Shown in pieces: positions 43,686-50,231 of a DNA stretch of 64,000 nucleotides. The position numbers were made by a program, and so were the translations under genes. The DNA comes from CBFHWY01 sp965659675 (lineage in GTDB: Bacteria; Bacteroidota; Bacteroidia; Flavobacteriales_G; Salibacteraceae): the NCBI GenBank assembly GCA_965659675.1, contig CBFHWY010000003.1, forward strand, positions 1-64,000. Direction: 5' to 3'. Below the pieces are notes generated by a model. The model did no database searches. It had not been told where the DNA came from and worked only from the letters and a program-made list of their open reading frames with translations. Each line of letters opens with the position of its first letter. Positions within the stretch are counted from its first letter, which is position 1.

Positions 43686-43833
43686 TGGTAACAGCACAAA
43701 ATGATGACACAAGAAAAAAGCAAAAGTGGCTATGCAGCAAAGAACCGCCTCCGCTTTTGGCGAATAGATACCAAAAAGCTACAAGCTACAAGCCGCAAGC
43801 TGATTTAATTAAAATGATGGTAACAGCACAAAA
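43641..43833 (+). repeat. Direct duplication of heptamers plus S24 3' tail
   Basis: The segment made of heptamers, CTGATT[C/T][A]..TTAAAATGATGG and TAACAGCACAAAAT occurs at 43641-43701 and, with small differences and one heptamer fewer, at 43777-43833. The second copy is directly before the S23-like gene B. Confidence 0.8.
43742..43774 (+). pseudogene. Remnant of a dinB C-terminus
   Basis: Read in frame, these 33 bases give EPPPLLANRYQ. The intact dinB gene 1.7 kb downstream ends EPPPLLANRHQ. Ten of eleven residues agree, while the codons differ mostly at third positions (GAA/GAG, CCG/CCA, CCT/CCA, CCG/CCC, CTT/TTG). The fragment therefore comes from a dinB homologue that diverged under selection, not from a recent copy of the resident gene. 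Like the resident gene, it is followed by heptamer-type repeats. Confidence 0.65.
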
Positions 43834-43842
43834 TCATAGCAT

Positions 43843-44217
43843 ATGAAAAACTTCAAAAAACTCAAAGTCTGGGAAAAATCTATGGCACTGGCAAAGTCTT
43901 GCTTAACGTTGGTCAACGAATCCAAGGAACAGAGATATAATGCTCTCAAAGTACAGATTACTAAATCCGCTATATCGATTCCTTCAAACATAGCAGAAGG
44001 TAGTGGCAGAAAGAGCACAAAAGAATACTTCAGATACCTCGAAATAGCACTCGGCTCAGCATTCGAATTGGAAACACAGCTTCTACTCCTGGAAAGCTCT
44101 TTTTCAAAGCCAGAGAGAACTCAAGTCCTCATATCTGAATTGATCGAAGTTCAAAAAATGTTATCGGGCTTAATGTCCACATTAAAAAGCGAACTAAGAG
44201 CTAAACAGTGGAACTAA
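43843..44217 (+). CDS. S23/IVS-type four-helix-bundle protein B
   Basis: A 124-residue protein of the same family as A: MKNFKKLKVWEKSMALAKSC, SAISIPSNIAEGSGRKSTKE, YLEIALGSAFELETQLLLL, and a last helix SELIEVQKMLSGLMSTLKSE. It sits between an AGCTACA array on its left (43777-43797) and the inverted GCTTGTA array on its right (44261-44295). It splits the S24 regulator gene from dinB, genes that would otherwise be neighbours. Function is unknown. Confidence 0.87.
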   Translation: MKNFKKLKVWEKSMALAKSCLTLVNESKEQRYNALKVQITKSAISIPSNIAEGSGRKSTKEYFRYLEIALGSAFELETQLLLLESSFSKPERTQVLISELIEVQKMLSGLMSTLKSELRAKQWN

Positions 44218-44260
44218 GAAGAATAAATATAAATGCTCTTATTATCAAAATAACGAAAAC

Positions 44261-44295
44261 AGCTTGAGGCTTGTAGCTTGAGGCTTGTAGCTTGT
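44261..44295 (+). repeat. Heptamer array B-right, abutting dinB
   Basis: AGCTTGA, GGCTTGT, AGCTTGA, GGCTTGT, AGCTTGT: five units, inverted with respect to the AGCTACA arrays left of S23-like gene B. Eight bases later the dinB start codon follows. TAGCTTG motifs spaced by multiples of 7 resemble a degenerate -7 box. Confidence 0.88.
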
Positions 44296-44303
44296 AACTC
44301 ACC

Positions 44304-45509
44304 ATGAACATCGCTCACTTGGATCTCGACACATTCTTCGTCTCCGTGGAACGGCTGATGGACTCGCGCTTGAATGATCGACCAATATTGATTGGCGGCA
44401 CCAGCGACCGCGGCGTAGTTGCTTCATGCAGCTACGAGGCACGCAAATTTGGCGTGCACTCGGCCATGCCGATGCGGCTGGCAAAAGAACTTTGTCCACA
44501 CGCTACCGTGATCCGCGGAAACACTTCCAACTACACCAGGTACTCCAAAATGGTGACGGAGATCATTCGGGAAGAAGTGCCCGTATTTGAAAAATCTTCC
44601 ATCGATGAGTTTTATGTCGACCTCACTGGAATGGACAAGTTCTTTGGCTGCATGAAGCTGGCGAGCGAGATCCGACAGAAGATCATTCGCGAAACCGGAC
44701 TTCCGATATCCTTCGGTCTATCTCAAAACAAAACGGTTTCCAAGGTTGCCACTGGAGAGGCAAAGCCGAACAATGAGCTCATGGTGGACCAGGGAAAAGA
44801 AAAACCTTTTTTGGCTCCACTTTCAGTGAAGAAGATCCCGATGGTTGGCAACAAAACCTACCAAACCCTGCGAAATTTGGGTGTACAAAAGATCCGAACG
44901 GTGCAGGAAATGCCCATGGAGATGATGGAACGCGTATTTGGAAAAAGCGGGATCGTGATCTGGAAAAAAGCGAATGGCGTTGACAATTCGCCCGTCATCC
45001 CCTACTCCGAACGCAAATCGATCTCCACCGAACGCACTTTCGAAAAAGACACCATCGATGTAGTCAAACTCAAAAGTATTCTCTCCGCCATGACCGAAAA
45101 TCTGGCTTTTCAATTGAGGCGCGGACAAAAACTTACGGCCTGTGTAACGGTGAAGGTACGCTACTCGGATTTCAATACCCACACTTTACAATGCAGGATC
45201 CCCTACACCTCCGCTGATCACCTACTCATACCTAAAGTGCATGAACTCTTCAAAAAACTTTACGACAAAAGGCTTTTGGTCAGACTCATCGGTGTACGCT
45301 TCAGCCACCTCGTGGGCGGAGCCTATCAGATCAACTTATTCGAAGACTCTGAAGAACTCATTAACCTTTACCAGGCGATGGATCGTATGCGCGAACGCTA
45401 TGGTGATCGAGCCGTGATCCGCGCTGCTGGAATGGGCGCTAAGACCATCGGACGATTTAACCCATTTAATGGGGAGCCACCACCCTTGTTGGCGAATAGA
45501 CACCAGTAG
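44304..45509 (+). CDS. dinB: Y-family DNA polymerase IV (DinB/UmuC type)
   Basis: A 401-residue translesion polymerase. Catalytic carboxylates are in HLDLDTFF (D7) and SSIDEFYVD (D101, E102). The little-finger domain is complete and a canonical sliding-clamp motif Q342-INLF is present near the C-terminus, so it should be active and clamp-bound. It lies in a cassette with an S24 regulator and a DnaE2-like polymerase, in the place of UmuC or ImuB. The start codon comes 8 bp after a heptamer array, with no visible Shine-Dalgarno. Confidence 0.93.
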   Translation: MNIAHLDLDTFFVSVERLMDSRLNDRPILIGGTSDRGVVASCSYEARKFGVHSAMPMRLAKELCPHATVIRGNTSNYTRYSKMVTEIIREEVPVFEKSSIDEFYVDLTGMDKFFGCMKLASEIRQKIIRETGLPISFGLSQNKTVSKVATGEAKPNNELMVDQGKEKPFLAPLSVKKIPMVGNKTYQTLRNLGVQKIRTVQEMPMEMMERVFGKSGIVIWKKANGVDNSPVIPYSERKSISTERTFEKDTIDVVKLKSILSAMTENLAFQLRRGQKLTACVTVKVRYSDFNTHTLQCRIPYTSADHLLIPKVHELFKKLYDKRLLVRLIGVRFSHLVGGAYQINLFEDSEELINLYQAMDRMRERYGDRAVIRAAGMGAKTIGRFNPFNGEPPPLLANRHQ

Positions 45510-45544
45510 AATGTAAAACTGAAAAATGTAAAATGATAAAGTCA
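45510..45544 (+). repeat. Heptamer array C-left
   Basis: Directly after the dinB stop: A-rich units of about 7 bp around AATGTAA, AACTGAA, AAATGTA, AAATGAT, more degenerate than the other arrays. It is the inverse of the TTTTACA array at 46021-46055. A further degenerate stretch (CTGAAAACTC, ACTGAAAATG) runs to the start of S23-like gene C. Confidence 0.6.
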
Positions 45545-45581
45545 AAAGTGACCTTCCGGCTGAAAACTCAAAAAACTGAAA

Positions 45582-45971
45582 ATGATGAATGTAAAAGTTG
45601 AACGAAAATATGATCTCGAAGATAGATTGGTGAATTTTAGTAGAATGGTAATCCGATTTCGAAGCACTCTTGAAAAGACTTACGCTGGAGATTATTTAGG
45701 AAACCAGCTTCTAAGGTCAAGTATTTCACCAAGCCTAAACTATGGAGAAGCCCAAGCGGCTGAATCAAAAAGAGACTTTATTCACAAGATGAAAATTTGC
45801 CTGAAGGAACTCAGAGAAACCAGCGTATCTATAAAAATTATCCATGGTTCGGTTTCCTGTAATGAGGACCTTCTTGCTGAATTGCAAGCAGAATGCAAGC
45901 AACTATTGGCAATCTTCCAAAAAAGTGTCTCAACAAGTGAGAAACAAATAAACCAAAAAGTTCAAGTATGA
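45582..45971 (+). CDS. S23/IVS-type four-helix-bundle protein C, divergent
   Basis: A 129-residue helical protein of the same superfamily but a different branch from A and B. The central block is LRSSISPSLNYGEAQAAESK, then FIHKMKICLKELRETSVSIK; the PSNIAEG motif of A and B is replaced by PSLNYGEA. The first codons (ATGATGAATGTAAAAGTTG) are themselves part of the A-rich repeat. It separates dinB from the SRAP gene. Either of two adjacent ATG codons could start it. Confidence 0.82.
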   Translation: MMNVKVERKYDLEDRLVNFSRMVIRFRSTLEKTYAGDYLGNQLLRSSISPSLNYGEAQAAESKRDFIHKMKICLKELRETSVSIKIIHGSVSCNEDLLAELQAECKQLLAIFQKSVSTSEKQINQKVQV

Positions 45972-46020
45972 CTTCTAACCGTATAATATCTAGACATTCA
46001 AAAGCACCTCGCGAAGCCAC

Positions 46021-46055
46021 TTTTACATTTTACATTTCGCATTTTACATTTTAAA
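46021..46055 (+). repeat. Heptamer array C-right, abutting the SRAP gene
   Basis: TTTTACA, TTTTACA, TTTCGCA, TTTTACA, TTTTAAA, followed by TTCCT and the SRAP start codon at 46061. TACATTTT, present more than once, differs from the Bacteroidota -7 consensus TAnnTTTG only in the last base. Confidence 0.88.
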
Positions 46056-46060
46056 TTCCT

Positions 46061-46867
46061 ATGTGCGGACGCTACGTAAATATCACCAAGGTCACTGCCA
46101 TTGAAAAACGTTTTAACGTAAAGGCAGAGAAGCCGGAAGATTATCGGCAGAACACCAATGTTTCCACCGGGCAATTTGCACCGGTAATTGCTAATGATGA
46201 TCCAAATGCATTACAGTTCTTCAAGTTCGGCTTTACGCCCTTTTGGGCAAAGAAGCAGTTCTATGTCATCAATGCGCGTTCGGAGGGCGACTTCAACAAG
46301 GAAGATGACCCCCGATACAGTGGCTCAATGGGCATCGTAAAGAAACCCATGTTCCGAAAATCAATACGCGAAAAACGCTGCCTTGTGGTAGCCGATGCTT
46401 TTATTGAGGGACCGAAAAAAGAAAAGCTCAATGAGCCTTATGTCATCTATAAAAAGGATGGCGATCGACCATTTGCCCTTGCGGGAATATGGGATGAATG
46501 GATAAATCAAGAGACGGGTGAAGTCATCAGGTCCTTTGCGATCATTACCACGGTTTCAAACAGCATTACCCAACAGATCAAACACCACCGATCGCCGGTA
46601 ATGCTCGACCGTGAACAGGAATCTCTCTGGCTCGATACCCAAATTCCACTGGCAGATGTCACTTCCATGCTCAAACCCTACCCGGGAACTGAGCTCAATG
46701 CCTATCCTGTTTCTACCGACATCAAAAGTCCGCGTAATCACGGACCAGAACTTTTAAAACCTGTGGGCGAAAGGCTCAATAAAGAATACGAGTACCTCAT
46801 CTACAACGATCTCAAACTGGAAGGAATGGGACAGACGCAGGCGAGGAAGAGGAAGAATGGTGAATAG
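46061..46867 (+). CDS. SRAP (HMCES/YedK) abasic-site processing protein
   Basis: Crosslinks to abasic sites in single-stranded DNA through its N-terminal cysteine and so protects them during replication. The 268 residues begin MCGRYVNI, leaving C2 at the N-terminus after Met removal. NARSEGDF and the HHRSPVMLDRE block (catalytic His) are present, with FGFTPFWAK. Position between two error-prone polymerases suits a role in lesion tolerance. Confidence 0.93.
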   Translation: MCGRYVNITKVTAIEKRFNVKAEKPEDYRQNTNVSTGQFAPVIANDDPNALQFFKFGFTPFWAKKQFYVINARSEGDFNKEDDPRYSGSMGIVKKPMFRKSIREKRCLVVADAFIEGPKKEKLNEPYVIYKKDGDRPFALAGIWDEWINQETGEVIRSFAIITTVSNSITQQIKHHRSPVMLDREQESLWLDTQIPLADVTSMLKPYPGTELNAYPVSTDIKSPRNHGPELLKPVGERLNKEYEYLIYNDLKLEGMGQTQARKRKNGE

Positions 46868-47030
46868 CTACAAGCTTCTAGTCTGAAGCCCGCCTGCCAC
46901 GGGCAGGCTTCAAGCAGATACGAATGAATTGATTGATAATAGTGAATAGGATTAATCCAAATACCGCAACACCTGTAACTGGCGCCAATAGAACTACCAC
47001 TTGTGACTTGCGGCTTGTAGCTTGTAGCTT
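46866..47030. repeat. Heptamer pair D without a gene: gap between SRAP gene and dnaE
   Basis: Left part: AGCTACA AGCTTCT at the SRAP stop, plus a perfect hairpin GCCTGCC-ACG-GGCAGGC at 46890-46906. Right part: ACTTGTG, ACTTGCG, GCTTGTA, GCTTGTA, GCTT (46999-47030), ending at the dnaE start codon. The two parts are inverted with respect to each other, as at loci A to C, but only about 90 bp lie between. A short frame there (TNELIDNSE then stop) might be the end of a lost S23-like gene; that is a guess. Confidence 0.75.
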
Positions 47031-50000
47031 ATGATAAATTGTCACACATACTACAGCCTCCGCTACGGGACCCTAAAGCCCGCAGATCAACTGGCCCTGA
47101 TGAAAGAGCTGGGGTATGATTCCTTTGTGCTAAGCGACATCAACACCACAACAGCGTGTTTGAATAGCCTGCGGATCGCTGATCGCTACGACATCGACCT
47201 GAGTGTTGGAGTTGACATACGCAATGGCATCAAGCAACAGTATGTCGTACTTGCGCAAAACAACAATGGCTTTCAGGAATTGAACGACTTCCTTTCGGAA
47301 CACCTTCACAAAGAAGAGGTCTTTCCTTTTCAGGCACCTGAATTTGAGCACTGTTTTGTGATCTATCCCTACAAAAGCTATCGCACACAAAAACTACGCG
47401 ACAATGAATACATCGGAATTGCACCCAGAGACCTCATTCGTTTTCGCTTGCATCTCCCCAATGTCCCCAAAGAAAAACTGCTGGCTTTGCCTTCCTTCTC
47501 CTTTCGGCACAAGCGTGACTTCAACTCACATCGCCTCCTGCGAGCCATCCACAAAAACACGCTGCTGAGTAAACTGCCAGAAGAAGATCAAGCCAAAAGC
47601 ACTGATCTTTATTTGAGTCGGAAAGAAATGGAAAAGCATTACGCCGACTTCCCCTACCTCATCGATAATGCAGATCAACTCATCGCACAGTGTTCGGTGG
47701 AGTTTGATTTCAGTGAAGATAAAGAGCACAAGAACCAAAAGACCTACACAGGATCCGAAGCCAAAGACTATCAACTCATACGCAAGCTGTGTCGGGAAGG
47801 ACTGCGATATCGCTATTACAAGCCCAGTAAAAAGATTCGCGAGCGGCTCGAAAAGGAGTTGCAGATCATCAAACAAAAAGGCTTTATCTCCTATTTTCTC
47901 ATCAATTGGGATATCACTTCCTATGCTCGGAAAAAAGGCTACTTCTATGTAGGAAGAGGTAGTGGGGCCAATAGTATCGTAGCCTATCTCCTTCGCATCA
48001 CCGATGTGGACCCCATCGACCTCGACCTCTACTTTGAGCGATTCATCAATTTGTACCGCCGGAATCCACCTGATTTTGATCTTGATTTCTCCTGGAAAGA
48101 CCGCGAAGATGTAACGCGTTACATCTTTGAACGTTTTCCAAATACGGCTTTGCTCTGCACCTACAACACCTTTCAGTACCGTGCGGTGGTCCGCGAGTTA
48201 GGAAAGGTCTTTGGCTTGCCCAAAGAAGAGATCGACAAACTCAGTTCAGGTCGATTCAACAACCGAGGTCTCGATCAATTCTCAAAACTGGTACTGCGTT
48301 ACACCAGCTACATCCAGGGCTTTCCAAGTCATTTAAGTGTACATGCTGGAGGAATTGTGATCTCAGAAAAGCCGCTGCAGGCCTACACGGCCACCTTTTT
48401 ACCGCCCAAAGGCTTTCCAACCACGCAGTTCGACATGGTGGTTGCGGAGGACATCGGATTGTACAAATTCGACATTTTGGGTCAGCGCGGACTCGGAAAG
48501 ATCAAAGACACCGTAGAGATCGTCAAACAGAACCGGCCCGAGGATGCGCCGATCGATATTCACGATATCAAAGGCTTTAAAGAAGATGAAAAAGTGAAAG
48601 AGATCCTGCGCAATGGAAAGGCCATGGGCTGTTTCTATGTAGAGTCACCCGCTATGCGCATGCTGCTAAAAAAGCTACGGGTCGATCACTATCTCGGACT
48701 AGTAGCAGCCAGTTCAATCATACGTCCAGGCGTTGCTAAATCAGGTATGATGCGGGAGTATATCATCCGCTACCGAAATCCCGAGCGACGCAAAGATGCT
48801 CACCCAGTAATGCTCGACATCATGCCCGAAACATACGGAGTGATGGTTTATCAGGAAGATGTGATCAAAGTGGCGCACTATTTTGCTGGGCTTAGTTTGG
48901 GAGAAGCCGATGTACTTCGACGAGGGATGTCAGGAAAATATCGCTCGCGCGAAGAATTTGCACAGGTAAAAGAGAAGTTCTTTTCCAATTGCAAACAGAA
49001 AGGCTACGACGATGAACTCACCGCCGAGATCTGGCGACAAACGGAAAGCTTTGCGGGATATGCTTTTTCCAAAGGGCATTCTGCATCTTATGCCGTGGAG
49101 AGTTATCAAAGTCTTTTTCTAAAGGCACACTATCCAAGAGAATATATGGTGGGTGTGATCAACAATTTCGGAGGTTTTTACCGCACTGAATTCTATGTTC
49201 ACGAAGCACGCATGTGGGGAGCCAATATCCACGCACCACACATCAACCAAAGCGAATACCTTACCTGCATCAAAGATAAAGACCTCTATTTGGGCTTTAT
49301 TCATGTTCGCGATCTCGATACAAGATCGGCCACTCAATTGGTATGGGAAAGAGAAGATCACGGCGCTTATCAAAATCTGGAAGATTTCATGGAGCGTTGC
49401 CCGATCGGTATCGAACAGATCGCGATTCTGATCCGTATGGATGCTTTTCGTTTTACCGGCAAGAATAAACGCGAGCTACTTTGGGAAGCGCATTTTCGTT
49501 ATTCAAAAGACAAGAGAACACCTGTACACGCATCGCTATTTAGAGTAAAAAGTCGGCCCTTCACCTTGCCTCCGCTTCAAACCACTGAGTTGGAAGACGC
49601 CTTTGACCAACTTGAATTATTGGGTTTCCCCTTAGTGAGTCCCTTCAAACTTCTGGAAGAAAGGCCAGCAAACCCGCTACTCGCCGCCGACTTCCCAAAC
49701 TTTAGAGATAAAATTGTGAGTATTCTCGGTTATCTGGTCACCACAAAAAACACCAGCACAGTAACGGGTAAACGCATGCATTTTGGAACCTTCATCGATC
49801 AAGACGGTCATTTCTTTGACACCACACACTTCCCAAAGGTTTCAGAAGACTTCCCTTTCTATGGTCGGGGTATTTATGTCATCACTGGAAAGGTGGTGGA
49901 AGAATTTGGCTTCTACAGTATGGAAGTGAGTGAGATGCGCAAACTAAAGATGATCGAAGATCCGCGTTACAGCGAACTGGACTCCAGCAGTAAAATGAAA

Positions 50001-50081
50001 CAGAAAAAACTCACCAATGAGTTTAGCGAAAATCAGGACTTTATGAAAAAGCGGAGGGATAAATTAGAGTTGGGAAGCTGA
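47031..50081 (+). CDS. Error-prone DNA polymerase III alpha subunit, DnaE2/ImuC-like
   Basis: A 1016-residue C-family polymerase, shorter than replicative DnaE (about 1160) because the C-terminal tail is reduced. The N-terminal PHP domain starts INCHTYYSLRYG; only one of the usual two His of HxHS is present, so it is probably degenerate. The palm carries catalytic aspartates in PPDFDLDFSW (D348, D350, D352). GRGSGANSIVAYLL and FSKGHSASYAVESYQ are conserved. In the cassette it takes the place of DnaE2/ImuC, the enzyme that extends from lesions. Confidence 0.9.
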   Translation: MINCHTYYSLRYGTLKPADQLALMKELGYDSFVLSDINTTTACLNSLRIADRYDIDLSVGVDIRNGIKQQYVVLAQNNNGFQELNDFLSEHLHKEEVFPFQAPEFEHCFVIYPYKSYRTQKLRDNEYIGIAPRDLIRFRLHLPNVPKEKLLALPSFSFRHKRDFNSHRLLRAIHKNTLLSKLPEEDQAKSTDLYLSRKEMEKHYADFPYLIDNADQLIAQCSVEFDFSEDKEHKNQKTYTGSEAKDYQLIRKLCREGLRYRYYKPSKKIRERLEKELQIIKQKGFISYFLINWDITSYARKKGYFYVGRGSGANSIVAYLLRITDVDPIDLDLYFERFINLYRRNPPDFDLDFSWKDREDVTRYIFERFPNTALLCTYNTFQYRAVVRELGKVFGLPKEEIDKLSSGRFNNRGLDQFSKLVLRYTSYIQGFPSHLSVHAGGIVISEKPLQAYTATFLPPKGFPTTQFDMVVAEDIGLYKFDILGQRGLGKIKDTVEIVKQNRPEDAPIDIHDIKGFKEDEKVKEILRNGKAMGCFYVESPAMRMLLKKLRVDHYLGLVAASSIIRPGVAKSGMMREYIIRYRNPERRKDAHPVMLDIMPETYGVMVYQEDVIKVAHYFAGLSLGEADVLRRGMSGKYRSREEFAQVKEKFFSNCKQKGYDDELTAEIWRQTESFAGYAFSKGHSASYAVESYQSLFLKAHYPREYMVGVINNFGGFYRTEFYVHEARMWGANIHAPHINQSEYLTCIKDKDLYLGFIHVRDLDTRSATQLVWEREDHGAYQNLEDFMERCPIGIEQIAILIRMDAFRFTGKNKRELLWEAHFRYSKDKRTPVHASLFRVKSRPFTLPPLQTTELEDAFDQLELLGFPLVSPFKLLEERPANPLLAADFPNFRDKIVSILGYLVTTKNTSTVTGKRMHFGTFIDQDGHFFDTTHFPKVSEDFPFYGRGIYVITGKVVEEFGFYSMEVSEMRKLKMIEDPRYSELDSSSKMKQKKLTNEFSENQDFMKKRRDKLELGS

Positions 50082-50155
50082 AAAAGACTAAAACTTAAAA
50101 GGTCATTTCGAGATATTTTATTAATTTAGAGTAACTTAAACTTCAATTTATGAAA

Positions 50156-50195
50156 TCACAAGTTTACCTGCCGGAGGTAGGCCACAAGCCACAAG
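50156..50195 (+). repeat. CCACAAG heptamer pair in the leader of the subtilisin gene
   Basis: CCACAAG occurs twice in tandem (50182-50195); a related TCACAAG is at 50156-50162, and CACAAGTT flanks the stretch on both sides (50157-50164, 50190-50197). A partial palindrome ACCTGCC-GG-AGGTAGG lies between. See the finding on possible phase variation. Confidence 0.75.
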
Positions 50196-50231
50196 TTAAA
50201 GAGTCAGCGCTTTGCTGCCGCTATTAAGTTA

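Noticed and set aside
43843..44217. Diversity-generating retroelement (S23-like protein as Avd)
   Set aside because: No reverse transcriptase and no template/variable repeat pair with A-specific changes was found in the window.
43843..44217. 23S rRNA intervening sequence
   Set aside because: There is no rRNA gene in the window; the element lies between protein-coding genes.
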